From Alexandriicola marinus (GTDB lineage: Bacteria > Pseudomonadota > Alphaproteobacteria > Rhodobacterales > Rhodobacteraceae): 64,000 nucleotides of DNA. Under the pieces are notes generated by a model, which was not told the origin of the DNA, ran no database searches, and worked only from the letters and a program-made list of their open reading frames with translations. Both the position numbers and the translations under genes were made by a program. The stretch is taken from NCBI RefSeq assembly GCF_004000435.1, contig NZ_RBVZ01000001.1, positions 971,328-1,035,327 on the forward strand, given 5' to 3'. This document shows, one piece after another, positions 1-10,113 of this stretch (position 1 is its first letter; the number at the start of each line of letters is the position of its first letter).

Positions 1-215
1 GCGACGACGAGATCGAAGGCGGCGATGGTGACGACGTCATCGACGGTGGCGAGGGCCAGGACGAGATCGAGGGTGGTGATGGGAACGACACGCTCGATGC
101 TGGAGATGCGGATGGCAACGGTCGAGACGAGTTGTACGGCGGGGACGGCGACGACACGCTCATCTCAGGTGGGAATGGTGACGAGCTTTTCGGCGGGGAT
201 GATGACGACACCTTT
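1..215 (+). repeat. RTX nonapeptide repeat array (coding)
   Basis: Aspartate- and glycine-rich repeats of the GGxGxDxUx type run in frame from the window edge to about base 215, mostly as GAC/GGC/GAT codons. They form the calcium-binding beta-roll of the protein ending at 1034. The array continues upstream beyond the window. Confidence 0.8.
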
Positions 216-1034
216 ATCATTCAGGCCAACGGGAACGGGGTCTTCAACGATTTAGACATCTTCGGTGGCAGCGGGTCGGATACGCTCGACCTGTCCGAGC
301 TTCGTGAAATCTATCCCGATCTGGAGATCATCTACGAAAGTGGTTCGCCCGGCAGTTCTTCGGGGACGATACTTGTTCGGACCGAACCGGGCGGTCAGCA
401 GCTTGGCCGGATCAACTTTTCAGGGATGGAATCCATTGATCCGGTCATCTGTTTCACGCCCGGCGTCATGGTCGCCACGAAGCGGGGGCGGCTGCCGGTC
501 GAAGCCTTGCGCCCCGGCGACATGATCGTCACCCGCGACAACGGCCTGCAGGAACTGGCCTGGGTCGGTCGCCGCGATCTGGGAGTGGCTGATCTTTGCG
601 TTGCGCCGCAACACGCGCCGATCCGGATCCGCGCGGGCGCGCTGGGGAACGGGTTTCCCGATCGCGATCTTGTCGTCTCGCCCCAGCACCGGATCCTGAT
701 GCAGGGCCATGTGGCAGAACTTTATTTTCACGAACCCGAGGTCCTGGCGGCCGCTGTGCATCTTGTCGGGCGACCGGGGGTCGAGCGGCTCGGGCCGGTG
801 AAGGCAAGCTATATCCATCTCATGTTCGAGAAACATGAGATCCTCAGCACCAACGGTTGCTGGACAGAAAGCTTTCAGCCGGGGTCATGGTCGATGTCGG
901 GGCTGGGCGAACCTCAGCGCAACGAAATCCTGTCATTGTTTCCCGAACTTGCCGACGCGCCGGGGCTGGAGGATTTCGGGGCCGCGCGGCGGGTGTTGCG
1001 CGGCTATGAGGCGTCGGTCTTTCAGCGCGCCTGA
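1..1034 (+). CDS. RTX-repeat protein with C-terminal Hint domain (5' truncated)
   Basis: The reading frame is open from the window edge (first full codon at base 3) to the TGA at 1032-1034, so the N-terminus is missing. The first ~70 visible residues are glycine/aspartate-rich nonapeptide repeats such as GGDGDD and GGDDDDTF, the calcium-binding beta-roll of RTX proteins. After a ~75-residue spacer a Hint_2-type domain begins at CFTPGVMVATKRG and continues through VSPQHRIL and HLMFEKHEIL. Hint_2 proteins of this layout are common in Rhodobacterales and are usually secreted, probably by a type I system. The Hint fold is related to inteins and hedgehog autoprocessing domains, but cleavage is not shown here. 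The exact role is unknown. Confidence 0.85.
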   Translation, partial: DDEIEGGDGDDVIDGGEGQDEIEGGDGNDTLDAGDADGNGRDELYGGDGDDTLISGGNGDELFGGDDDDTFIIQANGNGVFNDLDIFGGSGSDTLDLSELREIYPDLEIIYESGSPGSSSGTILVRTEPGGQQLGRINFSGMESIDPVICFTPGVMVATKRGRLPVEALRPGDMIVTRDNGLQELAWVGRRDLGVADLCVAPQHAPIRIRAGALGNGFPDRDLVVSPQHRILMQGHVAELYFHEPEVLAAAVHLVGRPGVERLGPVKASYIHLMFEKHEILSTNGCWTESFQPGSWSMSGLGEPQRNEILSLFPELADAPGLEDFGAARRVLRGYEASVFQRA

Positions 1035-1043
1035 CCTATCCTG

Positions 1044-1631
1044 TCAGAGCCCGGTCTCGGCCCGGAACCTGTCCCAATCCTCGGGCGTATCAAGATCAAG
1101 CCGTGCAGCCTCGCCCGGCAAGGCGACGGTCGCAATCGGATGGTGGCGCACGATCACCTCGCCTCCCGTATCGCCCTGAAGGCTCTCGAACTCCGGCCTC
1201 AGTCGGGCATCGAACAGGATCGGATGGCCGGGTTTGCCGGTTTCGGTCGTGCCCCGCCAGATCATCGCCTCGGGCCGGGCCTCTCTCAGATCGCAGACGG
1301 CGCGCATGGCCGCGGCGTCGATCAGCGGCAGATCGGCCAGAACCACGAGAAACGCCGCGCAATCGGGCAATTGCGCCACTGCACCGCGCAGCGTGCCCGA
1401 CATGCCTTCGGCCGCCTCGGGCACGATCAGGGGCGTGACCTCCAGATCGGCGATATGCTGCGCCCGGTCGTGACCGGGGCCGGGCAGGGCCACGAAGACC
1501 GGCCCCCCCAAACGCAGCGCGGCAAGGGTCTGGCGGCGCAGCAGTGGCTCACCATCGACAAGTTCGGCCAGCTTGTCGCGCCCGCGCATCCGCCGGCTTT
1601 CGCCGGCCGCAAGGATCAGGATCGGGATCAT
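1044..1631 (-). CDS. MobA/MocA-like NTP transferase
   Basis: A 195-residue nucleotidyltransferase of the MobA-like family, which transfers CMP or GMP to a molybdenum cofactor or a related acceptor. The N-terminus carries the signature LAAGESRRMRGRDKL (residues ~6-20), followed by LVVLADLPLID, which supplies the metal-binding aspartate of the GT-A-like fold. I start at the ATG at 1629-1631 because the protein then opens directly with the beta strand MIPILILAAG; a start 12 codons upstream at 1667 adds only a non-conserved arginine-rich tail. No xdh or coxG gene is next to it, so the substrate cannot be decided. It lies tail to tail with the RTX-Hint gene. Confidence 0.8.
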   Translation of the reverse strand: MIPILILAAGESRRMRGRDKLAELVDGEPLLRRQTLAALRLGGPVFVALPGPGHDRAQHIADLEVTPLIVPEAAEGMSGTLRGAVAQLPDCAAFLVVLADLPLIDAAAMRAVCDLREARPEAMIWRGTTETGKPGHPILFDARLRPEFESLQGDTGGEVIVRHHPIATVALPGEAARLDLDTPEDWDRFRAETGL

Positions 1632-1676
1632 GCAACCAGTCTGCCCCCGGCCGCGGACAAAGGGCAAGGCCCGGTC

Positions 1677-4085
1677 TCAGGCATAGCGCGTCCGATCCGG
1701 ATCGAAGATCGGAGCCGACAGATGCCGGGCAGGGCGCCGCTGCCCGAGGATCTCGATCTCGACCTCAAGCCCCTCGCGCGCCATGTCGCGCGGCACCAGC
1801 CCGAAGGCGATGGATTTGCCCGTGTGGTGCGAATAGCCGCCCGAAGTGCAGAACCCCCTGACCTCGCCATCGATGAAGATTGGCTCATAGGCGGTGACAT
1901 CGGCATCCGTGGCGTCGACCTCGAAGGGCAGGAGCGTCCGGGCGGGCGGGGTGATCCGTTCGGCCTCGGCCGCTGCGCGCCCGATGAAATCGGCCGCCTT
2001 GTCCCAGCGGATGAACCGGTCCATCCCCGTCTCGGCCGGGGTATAATCGGGCGAGAATTCCCGCATCCATGACCCGAAGAACCTGTCCAGACGCAGGCTC
2101 ATCATGGCCCGCATTCCGAAGGGTTTCATGCCAAAGGGCTGGCCAGCGGTCCACAACGTGTCCCACAAGGGGCGCTGCTCCATGGCGTCGACGTAGATCT
2201 CGTATCCCAGATCGCCGGTATAGCTGACGCGTTGCACGACCGCGGTGGAGAGCCCGATGGTCAGCTGGCGGACATCCATGAACCTCATGTCGCTGACGTC
2301 CTCCCGCGCGACCGCCTGCAGCACTTCGCGTGCGCGCGGCCCCGCGATCTGGAACCCGGTGCGCCGGTCCGACACGTTGTCGAGCGTGACCTCGCCTTCC
2401 GGTTCATGGGCCATGAACCAGCGCATGTGATAGGCTTGCGCGCCGTAGGACCCGATCAGCTGGAAATGCGTTTCCGACAGGCAAGCGACTGTAAAGTCGC
2501 CTATAATCTTGCCCTTCTCGGACAGCATCGGCGTCAGCGACAGCCGACCCGGCCCGGGGATGCGGCCGGCCATGATCCGGTCGAGCCAGGCCCGTGCGCC
2601 GGCGCCCTGCACGTCATATTTGCCGAAATTCTGCACCTCGTTGATACCGACGGAGCCACGCACGGCAGCCACCTCGCGCGCCGTCGCATCCCACGCGTTC
2701 GAGCGGCGGAAGGACGGTGTCTCGTAGCGCGCCTCGCCGGGATCGGCGAAATAATTCACCACCTCAAGCCCGTATTGCTGGCCCCAGACCGCCCCCATCG
2801 CGTCGAAGGTGTCATACATCGGCGTGGTTCGCAGAGGGCGCGCGGCGGGCAGCTCCTCGTTGGGATAAACCACGGAAAACCGTGTCTGATAGTTTTCCAC
2901 CACCTTGGACAGCGTATAGCCCGGCGTGATCCAGCGGCCAAAGCGGGCGACATCCATGGCCATCACGTCGCGCTCGGGCTCGCCCTCGACCATCCACTGC
3001 GCGAGCATCAGCCCCACGCCGCCACCCTGGCTGAACCCGGCCATCACTCCGCAGGCTGACCAGTAGTTGCGTAGCCCCGGGATCGGGCCGACCAGCGGAT
3101 TGCCGTCAGGGGCAAAGGTGAACGGCCCGTGGATCACCGATTTGATGCCCGCGCGCTCCAGCACGGGGAACCGGCGAAAGGCGAACGCCACGCTGTCCTC
3201 GATCTTCTCGAAATCGTCGGGCAAAAGCTCATGACCGAACTGCCAGGGCGTTCCGTCCACCGCCCAAGGCCGGCAATTCTGCTCGTAAAACCCGATACAT
3301 AGACCGCGACCTTCCTGTCGAAGGTAGCTTTCGCCCGCCGGGTCCATCACATGGGGATGTTCGCTCTCGCGTTCATAGATTTCGGGGACCTCCTCGGTGA
3401 CGAGGTATTGATGCTCCATGGGATGGAGCGGCAGGTAGATGCCCGCCATCGCCGCGACTTCCCGGGCCCAGAGGCCACCTGCATTCACCACATGTTCGGC
3501 ATGGATCGTGCCCTTGTCGGTGACCACGTCCCAGGTGCCGTCGGGGCGCTGCGTGGTCTCGCGCACCATGCAATGGGTCTCGATCGTGGCGCCGCCCATC
3601 CGGGCAGCCTTGGCATAGGCATGGGTCGTGCCCGACGGATCGAGATGCCCGTCAAGCGGGTCGTAAAGCCCGCCGATGATTCCGTCGAGATTGGTGATCG
3701 GGGCAAGTTTCGCAATCTCGTCGGGGCCTATGATCTCGGTCTCGAGCCCCATGTAGCGATGCTTGGCCCGCTCGGCGACGAGCATGTCGAAGCGGTCCTT
3801 GTCGGCCGCCAGTGTCACGCCGCCCACGTGATGAAGGCCGCAGGACATGCCGGTGATCTCTTCAAGCTCGCGGTAAAGCTTGATCGTATAGCCCTGAAGG
3901 GCAGCCATGTTGGTATCGCCGTTGAGCGTGTGAAATCCGCCTGCCGCATGCCATGTGGAGCCGGAGGTCAATTCGGAACGTTCGATCAGCATTACGTCCG
4001 ACCAGCCAAGCTTTGTCAGGTGATAAAGGACGGAACAGCCGACAACGCCGCCCCCGATGACGGCAACGCGGGTGGTGGTTTGCAT
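1677..4085 (-). CDS. Dimethylglycine/sarcosine dehydrogenase-type flavoprotein (GcvT family)
   Basis: An 802-residue oxidoreductase with the layout of dimethylglycine and sarcosine dehydrogenases: an N-terminal DAO-type FAD domain (VAVIGGGVVGCSVLYHL, residues 7-23), a middle FAO_M linker, then GCV_T and GCV_T C-terminal domains from about residue 430. STWHAAG at 44-50 places a histidine (H46) where this family attaches FAD covalently. The expected reaction is oxidative N-demethylation of a methylated glycine, with the GcvT part passing the one-carbon unit to tetrahydrofolate. The ATG at 4083-4085 is preceded by a strong GGAGG, whereas the longer ORF to 4199 has no conserved sequence. Rhodobacterales carry many paralogues, so the exact substrate is uncertain. 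Confidence 0.85.
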   Translation of the reverse strand: MQTTTRVAVIGGGVVGCSVLYHLTKLGWSDVMLIERSELTSGSTWHAAGGFHTLNGDTNMAALQGYTIKLYRELEEITGMSCGLHHVGGVTLAADKDRFDMLVAERAKHRYMGLETEIIGPDEIAKLAPITNLDGIIGGLYDPLDGHLDPSGTTHAYAKAARMGGATIETHCMVRETTQRPDGTWDVVTDKGTIHAEHVVNAGGLWAREVAAMAGIYLPLHPMEHQYLVTEEVPEIYERESEHPHVMDPAGESYLRQEGRGLCIGFYEQNCRPWAVDGTPWQFGHELLPDDFEKIEDSVAFAFRRFPVLERAGIKSVIHGPFTFAPDGNPLVGPIPGLRNYWSACGVMAGFSQGGGVGLMLAQWMVEGEPERDVMAMDVARFGRWITPGYTLSKVVENYQTRFSVVYPNEELPAARPLRTTPMYDTFDAMGAVWGQQYGLEVVNYFADPGEARYETPSFRRSNAWDATAREVAAVRGSVGINEVQNFGKYDVQGAGARAWLDRIMAGRIPGPGRLSLTPMLSEKGKIIGDFTVACLSETHFQLIGSYGAQAYHMRWFMAHEPEGEVTLDNVSDRRTGFQIAGPRAREVLQAVAREDVSDMRFMDVRQLTIGLSTAVVQRVSYTGDLGYEIYVDAMEQRPLWDTLWTAGQPFGMKPFGMRAMMSLRLDRFFGSWMREFSPDYTPAETGMDRFIRWDKAADFIGRAAAEAERITPPARTLLPFEVDATDADVTAYEPIFIDGEVRGFCTSGGYSHHTGKSIAFGLVPRDMAREGLEVEIEILGQRRPARHLSAPIFDPDRTRYA

Positions 4086-4253
4086 GGCGGGCCTCCGATG
4101 GCTGGGCTGTGTCTTCTGCCACTTTGTGGAGCCTGCCGCGGAATGGATGGTCAGAACCGACAGATGCCGTCGCAAACGAACAATTCCCCCGAAACGCAAT
4201 AAGTTTCAGGTGGTTCGCATCCACATTTCACCCAAAGGATGAGGATCGGGCCG

Positions 4254-4811
4254 TTACGGTATGATCCGCGTGTATTTCGTGCCGTCGAGCGTGGCGCCAA
4301 CACGAAGCCCGGCCTGTGCAAAGACCATGGCGATAACGGGTGTGCGGACAGTTGTTGTCTCGGCCCGGAGAATCTCTCCCTCGTTCGAGATGACGTATTC
4401 CACGTCTGCCCCGACGACCCAGCCGGGCGAGCGGCGGAACTCCATCAGCGCGTCATCTGTCATGAAGAACAGGACATGGCTGTATTGCTGCGCGCCAAGT
4501 TGCAGGCCTGCGCTGGCCGCCGCGGCGCTATAGTAATCGACGACGCTTTCCCCGACCAGAAGGGCGCCCCGTCCGTAGGATCCGCCAAGCACGAGGCCGA
4601 GTTCCGTCACCACCGGCATGACAAGCATTCCCGAGGATTGCGCCGCAAGATCGGCGGTGCCGGGGTAGGTTGAGTAGAGGAAGTTCAGCGTCGACTGGAC
4701 GCGCGCGTCGATCTGCTCCGCGCCGCCGCTGCCGATGCCGTTGCCACAGGCGGCCAGTCCCGTTGCCGCGCCAAGGCCAAGCGCAAAATTGCGTCTGGTG
4801 AAACTGCTCAT
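4254..4811 (-). CDS. SYLF/YSC84-domain lipoprotein
   Basis: A 185-residue exported protein. It starts with a twin-arginine-like run (TRRNFALGLG) that merges into a lipobox ending LAAC, so it is probably lipid-anchored. The remainder is a SYLF (YSC84-like) domain, recognisable from YPGTADLAAQSSGMLVMP, LVLGGSYGRGALLV and the C-terminal GLRVGATLDGTKYTRI. In other organisms SYLF domains bind lipids; the bacterial role is not established. The start ATG at 4809-4811 has GAGG nine bases upstream. It is a single gene between the flavoprotein and hemB. Confidence 0.8.
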   Translation of the reverse strand: MSSFTRRNFALGLGAATGLAACGNGIGSGGAEQIDARVQSTLNFLYSTYPGTADLAAQSSGMLVMPVVTELGLVLGGSYGRGALLVGESVVDYYSAAAASAGLQLGAQQYSHVLFFMTDDALMEFRRSPGWVVGADVEYVISNEGEILRAETTTVRTPVIAMVFAQAGLRVGATLDGTKYTRIIP

Positions 4812-4932
4812 ATCGTATCGCCTCTAGTGTGGGGCCATGTTGTGTCTGACCCTTCTGACGACACTATAGGCAGGAAGCCTGGTCCTGTCATCTGATAGAT
4901 TGCGGCCGGGCAAAACCTCGCCGGGCGGTTTG

Positions 4933-5931
4933 TCAGCCGTTCAGCAGACGGGCCGCATCCGGGGCGAAATAGGTCAGGATCCCGTCGCAGCCGGCGCGTT
5001 TGAAACACGTCAGCCCTTCGATCATCGTCTTGTCGCCATCGAACCAGCCGTTCTGCGCGGCCGCCTTCTGCATCGCGTATTCGCCCGACACCTGGTAGGC
5101 AAAAGTCGGCAGGCCAAAGCGATCCTTCACCTCGCGGCAGATGTCGAGATAGGGCATCCCCGGCTTGACCATGACCATGTCGGCCCCTTCGGCGATGTCG
5201 CGGGCCACCATGCGCAGCGCCTCCGACCGGTTCGCAGGATCGATCTGGTAGGTCGCCTTGTCGCCCTTCAGTGCGCCCGAGGCGCCGACCGCGTCGCGGA
5301 ACGGCCCATAGAATCCAGACGCGAACTTGGCGGCGTAAGACAGGATCGTAACCTGTTGATGTCCCTCGGATTCAAGCGCGGAACGGATCGCCCCGATCCG
5401 ACCGTCCATCATGTCGGACGGCCCCAGTATATCCGCGCCGGCCTCGGCCTGGGCGAGCGCCATCCTGACCAGCGCCTCGACGGTGCGATCGTTCACGATC
5501 TCTTCGCCTTCGACATATCCGTCGTGGCCGTTGATGTTGTAGGGGTCGAGCGCGATATCCGTCATGACCGCCATCTCGGGCACCGCGTCCTTGATCGCGC
5601 GGATCGCGCGGTTCGACAGGTTGTCGGGGTTCCAGGCTTCGGCGCAATCCTCGGTCCGGTCTTCAAGCGCGGTATAGGGAAAGAGGCAGATCGCGGGAAT
5701 GCCCAGGCCATGGGCCTCGCGCGCGGCCGCCACGACCCTGTCGACCGTCTTGCGCGTCACCCCCGGCATCGACGGCACGGGCGTTTCGTCGTCCTGTCCC
5801 GCCATCACGAACACCGGCCAGATGAAATCATCGGGGCTCAGCGTCGTTTCGCGCACCATCGCGCGCAGGGCGGAGGTCCGGCGCAGCCGGCGCGGACGGG
5901 CGGCGGGAAAGGGGGGCAAGGTGGGTGTCAT
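4933..5931 (-). CDS. hemB: Delta-aminolevulinic acid dehydratase (porphobilinogen synthase)
   Basis: A 332-residue HemB that condenses two 5-aminolevulinate molecules to porphobilinogen in haem and bacteriochlorophyll synthesis. Both active-site lysines are present: K202 in SYAAKFASGFYGPF and K256 in MVMVKPGMPYLD. The position of the zinc-binding cysteines is occupied by DIALDPYNINGHDGY (~125-139), so this is the aspartate-rich, zinc-independent, Mg/K-dependent type. The ATG at 5929-5931 follows AAGG with good spacing; the ORF extends upstream to 6108 but without conservation. It is divergent from the membrane protein gene at 6090. Confidence 0.96.
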   Translation of the reverse strand: MTPTLPPFPAARPRRLRRTSALRAMVRETTLSPDDFIWPVFVMAGQDDETPVPSMPGVTRKTVDRVVAAAREAHGLGIPAICLFPYTALEDRTEDCAEAWNPDNLSNRAIRAIKDAVPEMAVMTDIALDPYNINGHDGYVEGEEIVNDRTVEALVRMALAQAEAGADILGPSDMMDGRIGAIRSALESEGHQQVTILSYAAKFASGFYGPFRDAVGASGALKGDKATYQIDPANRSEALRMVARDIAEGADMVMVKPGMPYLDICREVKDRFGLPTFAYQVSGEYAMQKAAAQNGWFDGDKTMIEGLTCFKRAGCDGILTYFAPDAARLLNG

Positions 5932-6089
5932 GGCGGGCCTTCCGATACGTGACGGCGGCCGGGTCATCTCGTCGTTCCGGCCGCATCTTTGAGTCGCACG
6001 GATTTTCCCGCCCCACAAGTCTGGGCATTGCCGTTCGGGGGCGATAGTGTCCGGCGAGATTTTACAAAGCACCCGGGTCGGTACCCACA

Positions 6090-6614
6090 GTGGACCTCGC
6101 CAAGACAATCATCGACGTCATCGATGCGCGATCCTTTACCAATGTCTGGTACTGGATGGTTCTGGCGGTGTTCTGGTCGACCGTTTCGCACTACGTGTTG
6201 GGCGTGCCCTTCGATATGATCGCCCGCGCGCGGCGCGGGGGAGAAGATGCGCTGTCCGATCTTTCGAGGCTTGTAGATATCAATATCCGGCGCCTGTTCT
6301 TCATCACACAGGTCTCTGGCCTTCTCCTGATGGGCTTCTGGGCCTTCATCCTGTCGGGGCTTTTGCTTCTGGGGTTCTGGTATTGGATCGAACTCGCGCA
6401 GGCGATTTCCTTCCTTGCCGTTCCCGTCACATGGATCGGTTTCATGACGATGCGGACCGCCCGCATCATCTCCGAGCAGAAGCTCGAAGGGCAGGAGCTG
6501 ATTCGCCGGCTGATGCGGCACCGGTTCTGGACGCATGTGACGGGGATGGTCTCGATCTTTATCACGGCCATGTTCGGAATGTATCACAACCTGTCGGTGG
6601 TGCCGGGCTTCTGA
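6090..6614 (+). CDS. Small integral membrane protein, unknown function
   Basis: A 174-residue protein starting with GTG at 6090. Hydrophobic stretches around residues 18-38 (VWYWMVLAVFWSTVSHYVLGV), 70-90, 90-115 and 145-165 suggest about four membrane spans, with a charged cytoplasmic loop (MIARARRGGEDALSDLSRL). I do not recognise a named family. It ends 37 bases before mfd on the same strand and could be co-transcribed with it, but nothing ties it to DNA repair. Codon use matches its neighbours. Confidence 0.75.
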   Translation: MDLAKTIIDVIDARSFTNVWYWMVLAVFWSTVSHYVLGVPFDMIARARRGGEDALSDLSRLVDINIRRLFFITQVSGLLLMGFWAFILSGLLLLGFWYWIELAQAISFLAVPVTWIGFMTMRTARIISEQKLEGQELIRRLMRHRFWTHVTGMVSIFITAMFGMYHNLSVVPGF

Positions 6615-6651
6615 CGGTTGACTATCCGGCGCCGCGCGGTAGGTCACGCGC

Positions 6652-9600
6652 ATGAACAGGCCATCCACCCATGTCACCGTCTCGGGCGCGCCCGAAGGGC
6701 TTGATGCCCGGCTGATCCTCGAAGAGGTCGCACGCGCCGGCGCGCCGGTCCTGCATGTCGCGCGCGATGACAAGCGGCTCGAGGCGATGCGCGCGGCCCT
6801 GGCGTTCTTCGCGCCGGACATGCCTGTCATCACCTTTCCCGGCTGGGACTGTCTGCCCTATGACCGGGTCTCGCCCAATCCCGAAATCTCGGCGACGCGA
6901 ATGGCGACGCTGGCGGCTCTTGTGCATGGGATGCCCGAACGGTTCATCCTGCTGACGACGCTGAACGCGGCGACGCAGCGTGTTCCCCGTCGGGGTCTGC
7001 TGCAAGAGGCAGCCTTTACGGCACGGGTGGGATCGCGCATCGACGAGGCGGGCTTGCGCGAATTCCTCGTCCGGATGGGCTTTTCTCAGGCACCCACGGT
7101 GCTTGAGCCCGGCGATTACGCCGTGCGCGGCGGGATCATCGACATCTATCCGCCGGGGCAAAGTGGGCCGGTCAGGCTCGATCTCTTCGGCGATGTGCTG
7201 GACGGCGCGCGCCGGTTCGATGCGGCGACGCAGATGACGACGGAAAAGCTCGATGTGATCGAGCTGGCCCCGGTCTCCGAAGTGATCCTCGATGACGACG
7301 CGATCACCCGGTTCCGCCAGAACTACCGCATCGAATTCGGCGCGGCGGGCACCGACGATCCGCTGTATGAGGCCGTCAGCGCGGGGCGCAAACATGCCGG
7401 CATGGAGCATTGGCTCGGCCTGTTTCACGACCGGCTCGAGACGCTGTTCGATTATCTGCCCCATGCGACGATCACGCTCGATGAGCAATCCGATCCGCAG
7501 CGCACCGCCCGCTGGGATGCGATCGCCGATCAATACGAGACGCGCAAGATCGCGATGGATCAGAAGAACCGGATGGACACGGTCTATAAACCCGCGCCAC
7601 CGGACCTGCTCTACCTCGACGACGATGGCTGGCAGGCCGCGACATCGGGCCGGCGGCTGTTGCATTTCACAGCGCACAAGCAGGCGACAGGCCCCGGTGT
7701 GATCGACGCGGGCGGCCGGACCGGCCGCGATTTCGCGCCGGAACGTCAGCAGGAAAAGATAAGCCTTTTCAAATCTCTGTTCGATCATATTCAGAAACGA
7801 CTCGAAGTTGGGCCCGTTGTCGTCGCCTCCTATTCCGAGGGCGCGCGCGAGAGGCTCTCGGGGCTTCTCGAAGATGAGGGCATCGTCGAGGCGATCCCGA
7901 TCACCGATGCCACGCGGATCGGCAAGCGGGGTGTCCACCTTGCCGTCTGGCCGCTGGAACACGGGTTCGAAACCTCTGATCTGACGGTGATTTCCGAACA
8001 GGATGTTTTGGGCGACCGGCTGATCCGGCAGACCCGGCGCAAACGCCGGGCCGAAAACTTCCTGACCGAGGCGCAAAGTCTCAGCCCCGGTGATCTGGTC
8101 GTTCATGTCGATCATGGTGTCGGGCGATATCAGGGCCTTGAGGTCGTGACGGCCGCTGGCGCCGCGCACGAATGCCTTCTTCTGGAATATGCCGAAGGAT
8201 CAAAGCTTTACCTTCCGGTCGAGAATATCGAACTTCTGTCCAAGTTCGGGCATGAAGAGGGGCTTCTGGATCGGTTGGGCGGCGGGGCGTGGCAGGCCAA
8301 GAAGGCCCGCCTCAAGGAACGCATCCGCCAGATGGCGGAACGCCTGATCCGCGTCGCGGCAGAACGTGCCCTGCGCACCGCGCCGTCGCTGACCCCGCCC
8401 GAGGGCGTCTGGGATCAGTTCCTCGCGCGTTTTCCCTATTCCGAAACCGACGATCAGCTTCAGGCGATCGAGGATGTTCTGGCCGACCTTGAATCGGGCC
8501 AGCCGATGGATCGGCTCGTCTGTGGCGACGTCGGCTTTGGCAAGACCGAGGTCGCGATCCGTGCGGCCTTCGTGGCGGCCATGTCAGGCGTTCAGGTGGC
8601 CGTGATCGCGCCCACAACACTGCTTGCGCGGCAGCATTACAAGCAATTCGCCGAACGGTTCCGCGGGTTCCCTCTTCAGGTCCGGCCCCTGTCCCGGTTT
8701 GTCAGCGCGAAGGAGGCCGCCCGCACCCGCGAGGGGATAGCCGATGGAACTGTCGATATCGTGGTGGGCACCCACGCGCTTTTGGCGAAATCTGTGCGGT
8801 TCAAGCGACTGGGCCTGCTTGTCATCGACGAAGAGCAGCATTTCGGCGTTCAGCACAAGGAGAGGCTGAAACAGCTGCGCACCGATATCCACGTTCTCAC
8901 ACTGACCGCGACGCCGATCCCGCGCACCTTGCAGCTGTCGCTGTCGGGCGTGCGCGAATTGTCGGTGATCGGCACGCCGCCGGTCGACCGGCTGGCGATC
9001 CGCACCTATGTGAGCGAATTCGACACGATCACCCTGCGCGAGGCGCTCCTGCGGGAACGCTATCGCGGCGGGCAGAGCTTTTTCGTGGTGCCGCGTGTCG
9101 CCGATCTGCCTGAGATGGAGGATTGGCTGAAGCGCGAAGTCCCGGAGGTGAGCTATGTCGTGGCACATGGGCAGATGGCGGCGGGCGAACTCGATGACCG
9201 GATGAATGCCTTTTATGACGGCAAGTTCGACGTGCTTCTGGCCACCACGATCGTGGAATCCGGTCTCGATATTCCGACGGCCAATACCATGCTGGTCCAT
9301 CGCGCCGACATGTTCGGTCTGGCCCAGCTTTACCAGATCCGGGGCAGGGTGGGCCGGTCCAAGACGCGGGCCTATGCCTATCTGACGACGAAACCCCGGC
9401 AGAAGCTGACGGATGCGGCGCAAAAGCGGCTGCGCGTTCTGGGATCGCTCGACTCCCTTGGGGCCGGGTTCAACCTCGCCAGCCAGGATCTTGATATCCG
9501 GGGGGCGGGCAACCTTCTGGGCGAGGAACAATCGGGCCAGATGCGCGAAGTGGGCTATGAACTCTACCAGCAGATGCTGGAAGAGCAGATTGCCCGCATC

Positions 9601-10107
9601 AAGTCGGGCGAGGCCGAGGGCATCATCGATGACGGGGCCTGGGCGCCGCAACTGAACCTTGGTCTGCCGGTCCTGATCCCGGAAGATTATGTGCCCGACC
9701 TTGATGTGCGCCTTGGCCTTTATCGCCGCCTGAGCGATCTGTCGAAGAAGGTGGAGCTTGAGGGTTTTGCTGCCGAGTTGATCGACAGGTTCGGCCCGTT
9801 GCCCAAGGAAATCAATATCCTGCTGACCGTTGTTCGCATCAAGGCGATGTGCAAGCGCGCGGGTATCAGCCAGCTGGATGCCGGACCCAAGGGGGCCACG
9901 ATCCGGTTTCACAACGACAAGTTCGCCTCGCCCAAGGGGCTGGTCGAATTCATCGAGGCGCAGAATGGTCTGGCGAAGGTCCGCGACAACAAGATCGTGG
10001 TGCGCCGCGACTGGTCGAAAGACAAGGACAAGGTGCGCGGCGCCTTTGCCATCGCGCGCGACCTGGCCGAGAAGGTGGCCGAGGCCAAGGAGGACAAGGC
10101 CGCCTGA
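6652..10107 (+). CDS. mfd: Transcription-repair coupling factor
   Basis: A 1151-residue Mfd, the usual family length. The N-terminal UvrB-like region occupies roughly residues 1-440, and the RNA polymerase-interacting domain is near 475-545 ([20 protein letters not shown]). The RecG-like translocase has Walker [11 protein letters not shown] (~624-633) and the DEEQ box in [10 protein letters not shown] (~723-732), followed by helicase motifs TATPIPRT and [16 protein letters not shown]. The C-terminal TRCF domain covers about 980-1120. Mfd removes RNA polymerase stalled at lesions and recruits UvrA. It is convergent with the MFS gene, with six bases between the stop codons and no terminator visible. 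Confidence 0.98.
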   Translation: MNRPSTHVTVSGAPEGLDARLILEEVARAGAPVLHVARDDKRLEAMRAALAFFAPDMPVITFPGWDCLPYDRVSPNPEISATRMATLAALVHGMPERFILLTTLNAATQRVPRRGLLQEAAFTARVGSRIDEAGLREFLVRMGFSQAPTVLEPGDYAVRGGIIDIYPPGQSGPVRLDLFGDVLDGARRFDAATQMTTEKLDVIELAPVSEVILDDDAITRFRQNYRIEFGAAGTDDPLYEAVSAGRKHAGMEHWLGLFHDRLETLFDYLPHATITLDEQSDPQRTARWDAIADQYETRKIAMDQKNRMDTVYKPAPPDLLYLDDDGWQAATSGRRLLHFTAHKQATGPGVIDAGGRTGRDFAPERQQEKISLFKSLFDHIQKRLEVGPVVVASYSEGARERLSGLLEDEGIVEAIPITDATRIGKRGVHLAVWPLEHGFETSDLTVISEQDVLGDRLIRQTRRKRRAENFLTEAQSLSPGDLVVHVDHGVGRYQGLEVVTAAGAAHECLLLEYAEGSKLYLPVENIELLSKFGHEEGLLDRLGGGAWQAKKARLKERIRQMAERLIRVAAERALRTAPSLTPPEGVWDQFLARFPYSETDDQLQAIEDVLADLESGQPMDRLVCGDVGFGKTEVAIRAAFVAAMSGVQVAVIAPTTLLARQHYKQFAERFRGFPLQVRPLSRFVSAKEAARTREGIADGTVDIVVGTHALLAKSVRFKRLGLLVIDEEQHFGVQHKERLKQLRTDIHVLTLTATPIPRTLQLSLSGVRELSVIGTPPVDRLAIRTYVSEFDTITLREALLRERYRGGQSFFVVPRVADLPEMEDWLKREVPEVSYVVAHGQMAAGELDDRMNAFYDGKFDVLLATTIVESGLDIPTANTMLVHRADMFGLAQLYQIRGRVGRSKTRAYAYLTTKPRQKLTDAAQKRLRVLGSLDSLGAGFNLASQDLDIRGAGNLLGEEQSGQMREVGYELYQQMLEEQIARIKSGEAEGIIDDGAWAPQLNLGLPVLIPEDYVPDLDVRLGLYRRLSDLSKKVELEGFAAELIDRFGPLPKEINILLTVVRIKAMCKRAGISQLDAGPKGATIRFHNDKFASPKGLVEFIEAQNGLAKVRDNKIVVRRDWSKDKDKVRGAFAIARDLAEKVAEAKEDKAA

Positions 10108-10113
10108 GCTGGA

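Noticed and set aside
8584-9912. 442-codon minus-strand frame inside mfd
   Set aside because: Mfd motifs are intact through this stretch, so the opposite frame is a shadow.
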